Origin: DASVCS01 sp036381495
GTDB lineage: Bacteria; Gemmatimonadota; Gemmatimonadetes; Longimicrobiales; RSA9
Length of the DNA: 64,000 nt
Direction: 5' to 3'
NCBI GenBank assembly: GCA_036381495.1
Contig: DASVCS010000054.1
Coordinates: 27,619-91,618 of the forward strand
Each line of letters begins with the position of its first letter. Position 1 is the stretch's first letter. The notes under the pieces were generated by a model, which was given only the letters and a program-made list of their open reading frames with translations, ran no database searches and was not told the DNA's origin. Positions 45,885-53,263 of this stretch are shown piece by piece. Made by a program: the position numbers and the translations under genes.

Positions 45885-46142
45885 TCGAACCTACCCTCCC
45901 GGCGCAGCGTCTTCGGATTCCGTCGTGTGGACGACCCCGCGGGGTCGAGTGCTGACAATTTAGCAGTGCGAGAGAGGGTATTAGGTAGGGTGCGGGGGGT
46001 GGTGTGTCAAGGGCGCGAATGGTCGCGCGGGCGCGGCGCCTTGCGCGAACGGGTGGCGTGCCGCAGAATTCGGGAATTCCTCGTCAGCTACGCGTGTGGG
46101 CCGGTTTTTCGGTCCACGAACTCTTGAATAGAGGAGCGAGAT
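45885..46142. promoter_or_regulatory. divergent promoter region
   Basis: 258 bp between the barrel protein (leftward) and the S9 peptidase (rightward). It is less GC-rich, with ACAATTTAGCAG near 45955-45966 and GTATTAGG near 45978. A GAATTCGGGAATTC double block at 46066-46079 is a possible operator. RBS AGAGGAGCGAG precedes the ATG at 46143. Confidence 0.4.
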
Positions 46143-48707
46143 ATGATGCAACGTCTCGGTGCCAGAGCGGCGTTGCCGCCGCTCGTGGCTGCGCTCGCGC
46201 TGTGCCTGGCGGCGGCGGTTCCGGCGGCGGCGCAGGACGAAGCCCTGCTGGAGCAGGGCTATCTCACGCCGCCGGATGAGATCCGGGATGCGTTGCTCGC
46301 GCCGTGGCAGCGCAACGTGGCGCTGGACGAGGTGGGTCCCGGCGGCCGCTACTTCGTGATCGAGGAGGAGGCGCAGCGGATGCCGCCGATCGCGGGCTTC
46401 GCGAAGAGGCACTACAACCTGGGCGGCCTCCAGGTGGATCCGCAGGCGAATCGGAATCGGCGGTTCACGACGGATGGCGCATCGGGGTTGCGTCTCCTGT
46501 CGTGGGAGGACGGGCGCGAGGTCGAGATCGAGGTGCCGGACGGCGCGAAGGTGTCGAGCGCCCGGTGGTCGCCGGACGGGAGTCGGCTGGCCTTCTTCGC
46601 GCACTTCGACGATGCGACGCACATCTACGTGGCGGATCCGCGGAGCGGCGAGAGCGAGCGGATCACGCGCACACCGGTGCTGGCCACGCTGGTGACGGAT
46701 TTCGCGTGGTCGGGCGATGGCCGCTCGATCTTCACGGTGCTGATCCCGGAGGGCCGTGGCGCGGAGCCGGTGGAGCCGGCGGTGGCACAGACGCCGCGCA
46801 TGTGGATGACGACCCCGGAGAAGAACGTGTTGCGCACGTTCCCGAGTCTGCTCGAGACGCCGCACGAGTTCGCGCTGCTCGAGTACTACACGACGGGTCA
46901 GCTCGCGCGGATCGACGTGGAGAGCGGCGATGTCGAGCGGATCGGCGAGCCGGCGATGATCGACTTCATCGATCCCTCGCCCGATGGCCGGTACGTGCGG
47001 GTGCGCACGATTCGCAAGCCGTTCTCGGACATCGTGCCGGTGAACAACTACGCCACGGTCGAGGAGATCTGGGATCTGGATGGCCAGGTGCTCGCCGAGC
47101 TGACGAGCGAGCCGGTCGACGATGGCGGTGATGACGATGACGACAACGCCAGCCGCCGACTCATCGCGTGGCGGCCGGACGGGCAGGGGCTGAGCTTCGT
47201 CGAGCGGGAGCCGGCGCCCGAGGGCGAGGACGATGCGGCGGCGCAGCCGGACGAGGAGCGGAGGCGCGGGCGCCGGTCGCGCAACGACCGGGTGATGCAG
47301 TGGCTCCCCCCGTTCGCGGAGGGCGCCGCGCGGGTGGTGCACGAGGCGGAGGACGGGATCCGCGACATCGCCTACTCGGCGGATGGCAGGTTGCTCTTCG
47401 TCACGACGCGGGCCGGCGACGAGGAGCACCTCTACGCCGCGGCGCTGGACGGCTCCGGCGCGGCGGACACGATCTACAGCTACGACACCGAGGACTTCTA
47501 CGCGAATCCGGGCGAGCTGATGATGCGGCCCGGGCCGCGGGGCGGACGCGTGGTGCGGCTCTCGCCGGATGGCGGTTCCGTCTACCTCGAGGGCACGCTC
47601 TACCATGAGAACCCGCTCGAGCAGGCGCCGCAGCCGTTCGTCGACCGCGTCACGATCGCGACGGGCGAGAAGACGCGTCTCTTCCAGAGCGCGGCAGACC
47701 GCTTCGAGCGGGTCACGGCCGTGCTCGACGACGGCTTCCGCCGCGTCGTCCTCTCGCGCGAGTCGCCGACCGAGGTGCCGAACTACTTCGTGCGCGACCT
47801 CACGTCCGGCGACGAGCGGCAGCTCACGGAGAACCGCGACTACACGCCCGACCTCACGTCCCGCGCGCAGCACCACGTGATCGAGGCGAAACGCGCGGAT
47901 GGCGTCACCTTCTGGGTCCGCATCACGCTCCCGGAGAACTACCGGCCCGGGACGCGGCTGCCGGCCATCTTCTGGCACTATCCGCGCGAGTACGACAGCG
48001 AGGAGGCGTACCACGAGTCCAACCGGGAATACAACAAGAACCGGTTCCCGCGGATCAGCCCGCGCTCGATGCAGAACCTGCTGCGCCGCGGCTGGGCGGT
48101 GGTCGAGCCGGACGTGCCGATCATCGGGCCCTCCCGCGAGCGCTGGAACGACTACTACGTCACCCACCTGCGCAGCTCGCTCGCCGCGGCCATCGACGCC
48201 CTGGACGAGCGCGGCTGGATCGACCGCAGCCGCCTCGCCATCGGCGGCCACAGCTACGGCGGGTTCGGCACGATCAACGCGCTGATCCACACGCCGTTCT
48301 TCAAGGCGGGGATCGCCGGCGCATCGAACACGAACCGGTCGCTCACGCCGGGCGGTTTCCAGCGCGAGTCGCGCACGCTCTGGGAAGGCCGCGAGACCTA
48401 CATCCGCATGTCGCCGATCTTCTGGCTCAACGAGCTGACCGGCGCACTGCTGATGTACCACGACATGGAGGACCAGAACGTCGGCACCTTCCCGGTCAAC
48501 TCGTGGCGCGCGTTCCACGGATTGGAGGCGCTCGGCAAGACCGCCGCGCTCTACATGTACCCCTACGAGGCGCACGGCCCGCGCGCGCAGGAGACGATCC
48601 TCGACCTCTGGACCCGCTGGATCAACTGGCTGGACAAGTACGTGCTCGAGGCGGGTACGGCGACGGCGGCCGCATCGGCGGGGGACCGGGTGGGGAGCGG
48701 GAGTTGA
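46143..48707 (+). CDS. secreted S9-family peptidase (glutamyl/prolyl oligopeptidase type)
   Basis: An 854-residue secreted peptidase. Signal peptide to PAAAQ (about residue 31), an N-terminal propeller with SPDGSR/SPDGR-type motifs and a C-terminal alpha/beta hydrolase. The triad is Ser704 in IGGHSYGGFG, Asp777 in MEDQNVG and His811 in YEAHGPR. The order and the LPAIFWHYPREYDSEEAYH insertion match S9D glutamyl endopeptidase-like enzymes. ATG 46143 follows GAGGAGCGAG. It acts extracellularly or periplasmically. Confidence 0.92.
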   Translation: MMQRLGARAALPPLVAALALCLAAAVPAAAQDEALLEQGYLTPPDEIRDALLAPWQRNVALDEVGPGGRYFVIEEEAQRMPPIAGFAKRHYNLGGLQVDPQANRNRRFTTDGASGLRLLSWEDGREVEIEVPDGAKVSSARWSPDGSRLAFFAHFDDATHIYVADPRSGESERITRTPVLATLVTDFAWSGDGRSIFTVLIPEGRGAEPVEPAVAQTPRMWMTTPEKNVLRTFPSLLETPHEFALLEYYTTGQLARIDVESGDVERIGEPAMIDFIDPSPDGRYVRVRTIRKPFSDIVPVNNYATVEEIWDLDGQVLAELTSEPVDDGGDDDDDNASRRLIAWRPDGQGLSFVEREPAPEGEDDAAAQPDEERRRGRRSRNDRVMQWLPPFAEGAARVVHEAEDGIRDIAYSADGRLLFVTTRAGDEEHLYAAALDGSGAADTIYSYDTEDFYANPGELMMRPGPRGGRVVRLSPDGGSVYLEGTLYHENPLEQAPQPFVDRVTIATGEKTRLFQSAADRFERVTAVLDDGFRRVVLSRESPTEVPNYFVRDLTSGDERQLTENRDYTPDLTSRAQHHVIEAKRADGVTFWVRITLPENYRPGTRLPAIFWHYPREYDSEEAYHESNREYNKNRFPRISPRSMQNLLRRGWAVVEPDVPIIGPSRERWNDYYVTHLRSSLAAAIDALDERGWIDRSRLAIGGHSYGGFGTINALIHTPFFKAGIAGASNTNRSLTPGGFQRESRTLWEGRETYIRMSPIFWLNELTGALLMYHDMEDQNVGTFPVNSWRAFHGLEALGKTAALYMYPYEAHGPRAQETILDLWTRWINWLDKYVLEAGTATAAASAGDRVGSGS

Positions 48708-48807
48708 GGTGACATGGGGGCGGGTGGACCGTGCCCGCCCCGCAAGAACCCGGTCGACAGGATCAGTCGGCGCACACAGCCTTCCGGTAACCGTCAGGAC
48801 GAAGGTT

Positions 48808-48862
48808 CCACCCCGGTGACAAGGGCTCACGCAGCTCTCCCTGCAAAGGGTAGCCGGGGTGG
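48808..48862 (+). other. unassigned inverted repeat in intergenic DNA
   Basis: CCACCCCGG (48808-48816) and its perfect complement CCGGGGTGG (48854-48862) close a 37-nt loop. It lies 100 bp after the peptidase stop and 64 bp before a strong promoter. It could be a terminator or a structured leader; no riboswitch class was recognised. Confidence 0.4.
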
Positions 48863-48925
48863 TCGACATCTGCCCCCTGCCGGCATCCCGGCGGAGGCGT
48901 CGTGCCCGCGGCGAACGCCGCGTTC

Positions 48926-48955
48926 TTGACATGCAAGCCCGGACTTGCATATACT
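48926..48955 (+). promoter_or_regulatory. near-consensus sigma-70 promoter with a dyad operator in its spacer
   Basis: TTGACA (48926-48931), 18-bp spacer, TATACT (48950-48955). The spacer and flanks contain a perfect inverted repeat, ATGCAAG (48931-48937) and CTTGCAT (48944-48950). A repressor dimer there would block polymerase directly. It drives the 48999-50915 cluster. Confidence 0.85.
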
Positions 48956-48998
48956 GGGATCAGGCGAACCTGGCATGTGGCCGATAGGGAGCGACGCG

Positions 48999-49097
48999 AT
49001 GGAGGTCGTGGTGACGAGCATCCATGCGGATGGTGGTGCGAAGGCGTTCGCGTTCTCCACGGAAGTCCTCGGCTTCGTCGAGGAGGGGAGATCGTGA
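48999..49097 (+). pseudogene. truncated VOC/glyoxalase-fold leader ORF
   Basis: A 32-residue reading frame, MEVVVTSIHADGGAKAFAF..., that matches the first strand-helix of VOC-family proteins (pattern VVVTSVxVDDxxKALxFYTEVLGFV) and ends STEVLGFVEEGRS. The remainder of the VOC domain is absent. Its stop TGA overlaps the GTG start of the next gene (GTGA at 49094-49097), so it may now serve as a translated leader. The start ATG at 48999 lies 44 bp after the -10 box, with GGGAGCGACG as RBS. Confidence 0.6.
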
Positions 49098-49651
49098 GCG
49101 AGCGTGCCCGAGCCCTCTTTGCCGACCGTGAGTCTCCGGACCGGGAAGTCGCGTATCAGGCGCTGGTGGGCCTGTTCGAGATGACCGAGAAGCCGGTCGA
49201 CTGGGCGTACGAGTTCTGGGACCGGTTGTTGAGCGATCTGACGCACCGCGCCGGTGACAAGCGGGCGTTCGCGGCGCAGATGCTCGCCCGTCTGGCGATC
49301 AGCGATCCGGACGGCCGACTGTTGAAGGACTTCCCGAAGGTGGCCGCCGTCATGAAGGACGAGAAGACGGTGACGGCGCGGCACACGCTCCAATCGATCT
49401 GGCGCGTGGGTCTGGCCGGTCCGAAACAGAAGGCGATGGTGCTGGAGGCGCTCGAGGCGCGGTTCCGGGAGTGCGCGCGGGAGAAGAACGGAACGCTGGT
49501 CCGGACGGATGTGGTCACTGCGCTCGCGCGGCTCTCGAAGGCGACCGGGGATGAGATGATCGAAGCGCGGGTGAACGCGCTGATCGACGCCGAGCCGGAC
49601 GAGAAGCAACGCAAGAAGCAGCGTGCCGCCTGGCGGAAGGCGATCCGGTAA
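49094..49651 (+). CDS. helical HEAT-like hypothetical protein
   Basis: A 185-residue cytoplasmic protein starting at GTG 49094 in overlap with the VOC remnant. It is all helical with HEAT-like pairs (VAYQALVGLFEMTEKPVDWAYEFWDRLLSDL, TVTARHTLQSIWRVGLAGPKQKAMVLEALEARF) and a basic C-terminus KQRKKQRAAWRKAIR. Similar proteins occur beside small regulators, but the function is unknown. It is in one unit with the FAD monooxygenase downstream, 100 bp away. Confidence 0.65.
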   Translation: MSERARALFADRESPDREVAYQALVGLFEMTEKPVDWAYEFWDRLLSDLTHRAGDKRAFAAQMLARLAISDPDGRLLKDFPKVAAVMKDEKTVTARHTLQSIWRVGLAGPKQKAMVLEALEARFRECAREKNGTLVRTDVVTALARLSKATGDEMIEARVNALIDAEPDEKQRKKQRAAWRKAIR

Positions 49652-49751
49652 CCCGGCGCTCCCTCGTGGACGGGGATGAGGGTGCGTTCCGGCGGGTGTG
49701 GGCGCCTCGGGTCCGGCTGACCGTGGCGCGCTACGAAATGGACGGCACGAG

Positions 49752-50915
49752 GTGAAGGTTCTGATCTGCGGCGGTGGGATCGCCGGGCTCACGACGGCGT
49801 GGTGGCTTTCCCGCGCGGGTCACGAGGTCGTGGTGGTGGAGCGTGCGGCGGGGCTGAGGGGCGAGGGCTACATGATCGACTTTTTCGGCTCCGGCTGGGA
49901 CGTGGCCGAGCGGATGGGTCTGCTGGATGCGCTCGCGGGGATCCACTACCCGATCGATGCGATCGTCTTCGTCCATGCCGACGGCACGCCGGCGGTGTCG
50001 GTCTCGTACCCACGGTTCCGGAAGCTCTTCAACGATCGTCACTTCAACTTCATGAGAGGCGACCTCGAGCGGGTGTTGTTCGAGGCGCTAGGGGATGCGG
50101 TCGAGGTGCGCTTCGGCACGAGCGTGGCGGCGCTCGAGCAGGGCGGCGGTGGTATCGACGTCGCCCTGACGGATGGAACGGCCGCGCGCTGGGACCTGCT
50201 CATCGGCGCGGACGGGATCCACTCGCACGTGCGCGCGCTCGCGTTCGGGATCGGCGAGGAGGCGTTGCGCTTCCTGGGGTTTTACACGGCGGCCTACGTT
50301 CTCGATGACGCCTCACTGCACGCGCGCTACAGCGGCACGTTCCGGACGCTCACCGTTCCTGGCCGGCAGGTCGCGTTCTATCCGATCCGGGGCGGCAGGC
50401 TGGCGACGTTCTTCGTGCACGACGCGGCGCTCCACCCGGGCGCGCGGCTCGGCGCCGGCGTGACGCTGCGCGCGGTGTACGGTGATCTCGACTGGGTCGT
50501 GCCAGAGATCCTCGAGCGGATGCCGGCTGATGACGAGATCTACTTCGACACCATCTCGCAGGTCGCGCTCGATCGCTGGAGCCGCGGCCGGGTGACGCTC
50601 GTGGGCGATGCGTGCCAGGCGGTCTCACTGCTCGCCGGGCAGGGCGCGTCGATGGCGATGGGCGGCGCGTGGGCGCTGGCGCTCGAACTCGGCCGCGGCG
50701 GCTCGGTCGACGACGCCCTCGCCCGCTACGAGGCGCGGGTCAAGCCCGCGATCGAGCGCAAGCAGGAGGCCGGCAGGAAGATGGCCCGCTGGTTCGCGCC
50801 GCGCTCGCGCTTTCTGATCGCCGTGCGCGACCTCGCGATCGCCGCGTCGGCCCTGCCGGGGATGTCGTGGATCCTGCGCCGCACGATCGCGGGCGAGAGC
50901 ATCGTCCGGAGCTGA
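49752..50915 (+). CDS. FAD-dependent monooxygenase (PHBH/TetX-like fold)
   Basis: A 387-residue class A flavoprotein hydroxylase. Motifs: dinucleotide-binding GxGxxG variant VLICGGGIAGLTTAWWLSRAGHEVVVVER, the DG fingerprint LLIGADGIHSHVR and the second FAD motif VTLVGDACQAVSLLAGQGASMAMGGAWAL. It should insert oxygen into an aromatic or related substrate using NAD(P)H. GTG 49752 gives the usual MKVLICGGGIAG start. Convergent with the DsrE-like gene. Confidence 0.9.
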   Translation: MKVLICGGGIAGLTTAWWLSRAGHEVVVVERAAGLRGEGYMIDFFGSGWDVAERMGLLDALAGIHYPIDAIVFVHADGTPAVSVSYPRFRKLFNDRHFNFMRGDLERVLFEALGDAVEVRFGTSVAALEQGGGGIDVALTDGTAARWDLLIGADGIHSHVRALAFGIGEEALRFLGFYTAAYVLDDASLHARYSGTFRTLTVPGRQVAFYPIRGGRLATFFVHDAALHPGARLGAGVTLRAVYGDLDWVVPEILERMPADDEIYFDTISQVALDRWSRGRVTLVGDACQAVSLLAGQGASMAMGGAWALALELGRGGSVDDALARYEARVKPAIERKQEAGRKMARWFAPRSRFLIAVRDLAIAASALPGMSWILRRTIAGESIVRS

Positions 50916-50981
50916 CGCGGTTCCGTCCGACAATGCCGAGCCGGCCGCCGCGTACCGCGCTCGGACCGCCCTCGAATCGCG

Positions 50982-51344
50982 CTAATACGCGACCACGCGA
51001 TCCGCCGCCGCGATCCGCTGCGCGTACTCCTTCGGCGTCGTGAACCTCGCGTTCTTCCCCTCGAGGTCCGCCTCCGTCACCGCACGGGCGACGCTGCACC
51101 CCCCTCAGATGTAGAAGGTGACGCCTTCGGCGACGAGGTCGCGGACGTAGCCGCCGACGTTGCCGAACGCGACCGCCTCGAGCGCGTCCGCGATCTCGCT
51201 TTTCATGAGATAGACGGCCTCGCCGAGGAGGATGACCTCGGTCTCGTGGCCGGCTTCGAGTGCGCCCTTCGCGCTCATGAGCGGCATGGCGGCCCGGGTC
51301 GGGTCGTCCGAGCCGCAGGTGCCGATGAACAGGAGCTTCGCCAT
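50982..51344 (-). CDS. predicted selenoprotein: DsrE/DsrF-like sulfur-relay protein (Sec at codon 80, TGA 51107-51105)
   Basis: Read through one TGA this is a 120-residue DsrE-like protein: MAKLLFIGTCGSDDPTRAAMPLMSAKGALEAG, LLGEAVYLMK, VGGYVRDLVAEGVTFYI, then TGA, GGC, and after it VARAVTEADLEGKNARFTTPKEYAQRI to TAG at 50984-50982. The TGA is the first position of a U-x-x-C pair (Sec80-Gly-Gly-Cys83) where DsrE proteins have a conserved Cys. A SECIS-like hairpin starts 11 nt downstream. DsrE-like selenoproteins are known in bacteria as far as I recall. A conventional call would stop at 51105 (79 residues) and lose the redox tail. The alternative is a pseudogene. Confidence 0.85.
51075..51093 (-). 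promoter_or_regulatory. candidate bacterial SECIS element
   Basis: On the mRNA strand, 11 nt after the TGA, CGTCGCC pairs with GGTGACG (six Watson-Crick pairs and one G-U) around the loop CGTGC, whose second base is G. The 11-nt spacer equals that of the classical E. coli element. Confidence 0.65.
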
Positions 51345-51543
51345 CGTGGTCCTCGTTCGCCCGGGGTAGTGGCGGCCGGATGTGGGTCGCCGCCGTTTCT
51401 CATGTGCCGGTCCCGAGCTCGCGGGCGGCGGTCGCGTAGCCCGAGGCGACTGCCGGCGGGCGCGGAGCGGCCCGGACGCGCGTGGGCCCGGGCCAAGATC
51501 CCGCCGAAGAAGGGTAATGTACCTGGAGCGGCCCCACCGCGTG

Positions 51544-51580
51544 GGCCCGGGTGCGCTCACGGTACGAGCGCACCCGGGCC
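51544..51580 (-). terminator. perfect 15-bp stem terminator
   Basis: GGCCCGGGTGCGCTC (51544-51558) and its complement (51566-51580) flank a 7-nt loop, 35 bp past the stop of the DUF4242-like gene and 200 bp upstream of the DsrE-like start. Confidence 0.8.
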
Positions 51581-51615
51581 GCCGACCGGCGGTCGTCCGG
51601 CCGACAGACGCCGGC

Positions 51616-51912
51616 CTACGCGCCGACGGCCGCCGGGCGCGGCTCGGCCGTCGTCGGATCGATGATCGTCCCGATCTCGCGGATGTGGTCCGCGGGGAAC
51701 CCGCTCAGGCGCGCGTGCTCGCGGATGGTCTCCTCGTCCTTGGCGATGTAGATGCAGGTGATCTTGTCCTCCGTGACGAAGCTCTCCAGCCACTGGATCG
51801 ACGGGCCGATGCGATCCAGCGCGCCGCACGAGGTCCGTGAGGCCTCACGGAGCTGTTCGGGCGTCATGTTGTGCGCTCCCGGCACGTTGCGCTCGATCAG
51901 GTACTTGGGCAT
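51616..51912 (-). CDS. DUF4242 (SCO4226-like) small protein
   Basis: A 98-residue protein starting MPKYLIERNVPGAHNMTPEQLREASRTSCGAL, matching the DUF4242 ferredoxin-like fold, which in Streptomyces SCO4226 binds nickel. Landmarks are the ERxVPGA start, the WLESFVTEDKITCIYIAKDEETIREHARLSGFP core and a tail. The ATG at 51912 follows GAGGAGGAAG. It is one of two DUF4242-like genes in this cluster, flanking a lipoprotein gene, both downstream of the BTAD regulator. Confidence 0.82.
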   Translation of the reverse strand: MPKYLIERNVPGAHNMTPEQLREASRTSCGALDRIGPSIQWLESFVTEDKITCIYIAKDEETIREHARLSGFPADHIREIGTIIDPTTAEPRPAAVGA

Positions 51913-52160
51913 GGCTTCCTCCTCTCGGTGTGGTTTGAACGCCCGCACGACCTCCATTGCGCATCGCACGGGCTCAGCCGTGATGCCGCCGGCGTGGGGC
52001 TGCGGCGGACCGCGCCGCCGTCGATGGCTGCTCGAATCTCGAGGCCATGGGGCCCCGACCGCTTCCGGCATCTCGTGGACGGAACCACGGCGGAGGCGCG
52101 GACCGCCCCGGTGTCGTCGAGCCGACGGTCGTATCGGCCGTGCGAAGTCGTGCGCCGGGC

Positions 52161-52739
52161 TCAAGATCCGACTGCGTCCTCGTGCTCGCAGGAGACGTCG
52201 GGGTTCCAGTCGGAGAACACGCCGCTGGGGTTGTCCCGCCAGACCCAGGCGTGCAGCGCCCAGAGGTTGAAGGTGTAGTTGCGCCGGAACTCGCGGCCGA
52301 AGAGGACGGGCGGCGTCTGGTCATCGCCGCGGATGGCGAAGGGGATGATGTACTCGACGCCGACCAGCTCGAGCGAGCCATCGGCCTGGGGCTCGTAGAT
52401 CACGACCTCGGGCGTGGCGACGGCGACCGTGCCGTCGACGAGGCCGGCGTTCAGGTAGTGCACGCCCATGGCGCCGAGCTCCGGGTGCCGCAGGCACGTG
52501 TTCCCGTTCGTGGGATGGGCGACGAGAACGTCGTAACCGGCGTCATTGGCGTTTTGGATCTGCTGGAACGGCTCGGTCGCGCTGCGCGCGTCCGTGAGTT
52601 GGGCGTTCAGCGCCTCGGAGAGTCCGGGGAAGAGGGGCGACTCGTCGTCGTGGCAGGCGGTGATGAGCGCGGTCGCCACGAGACCGAGCACAGCCGCGCG
52701 GATGGCGGCGGAACGCCTCGAGATCTGCTTCCTGAACAT
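52161..52739 (-). CDS. secreted hypothetical lipoprotein
   Basis: A 192-residue precursor. The signal sequence AAIRAAVLGLVATALITACHDDE has a lipobox ending in Cys, so the mature protein is membrane-anchored. The body contains DAGYDVLVAHPTNGNTCLRHPELGAMGVHYLNAGLVDGTVAV and WALHAWVWRDNPSGVFSDWNPDVSCEHED, with His and Trp-rich patches that look like a ligand- or metal-binding site; I do not recognise the family. RBS GGAGGG precedes ATG 52739. Confidence 0.7.
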   Translation of the reverse strand: MFRKQISRRSAAIRAAVLGLVATALITACHDDESPLFPGLSEALNAQLTDARSATEPFQQIQNANDAGYDVLVAHPTNGNTCLRHPELGAMGVHYLNAGLVDGTVAVATPEVVIYEPQADGSLELVGVEYIIPFAIRGDDQTPPVLFGREFRRNYTFNLWALHAWVWRDNPSGVFSDWNPDVSCEHEDAVGS

Positions 52740-52922
52740 GGTTCCCTCCTGGAGTGTGGTGTGGACGCTCGCGCGACACCGGCCGCGCGGCTTCGGCCTC
52801 GCAGCCGTTCGCGGCGATACGGGCCGGCGGCCGGATGCGCTTCCCACGGCCACGGGATCGATGGAGGGAGACGGCGCGCCCCTGTGCGTGCCGGAGCACG
52901 CGGGTCCACACGCGCCGGCGGC

Positions 52923-53198
52923 TCAGTCGCCGGCCGGCTCCTCCTGCGGCGGCGCCAGGATGGCCGCCGTCCAGACGCGTTCGAAGACCACGCCCGCCGT
53001 CCGGTGCGCCATGCGCACGGCCTCGGCATCGGCCGCCTGGAAGTGGCAGATCATGCGGCGCCGGTCGTTCGACAGGTAGCTCTGCACCCACCGGACATCG
53101 TTGCGCATGACGCATGGACCCAGCAATCGCTGCCGCTTTCCGTGTGCCGCTGCCGTCAGCGGTTCCTCGAACCTCGTCTCCACGATCACGTCTACCAT
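52923..53198 (-). CDS. DUF4242-like small protein
   Basis: A 91-residue protein: MVDVIVETRFEEPLTAAAHGKRQRLLGPCVMRNDVRWVQSYLSNDRRRMICHFQAADAEAVRMA, the DUF4242 pattern with the conserved WVQSYLSxDRRRMxCHF core. A strong AGGAGG RBS precedes ATG 53198. It is the first gene after the large BTAD regulator, 65 bp downstream, and paralogous in fold to the gene at 51616. Confidence 0.82.
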   Translation of the reverse strand: MVDVIVETRFEEPLTAAAHGKRQRLLGPCVMRNDVRWVQSYLSNDRRRMICHFQAADAEAVRMAHRTAGVVFERVWTAAILAPPQEEPAGD

Positions 53199-53263
53199 GG
53201 TCAGCCTCCTCTGGCCTTCGGGGGACAACGATACGCGAATGGTGTGGGTGCCGGCGTGGGAGG

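Noticed and set aside
45981..48950. 989-codon minus-strand open frame opposite the S9 peptidase
   Set aside because: Pure antisense shadow of a gene with full catalytic triad; composition is Arg/Val/Asp/His-biased.
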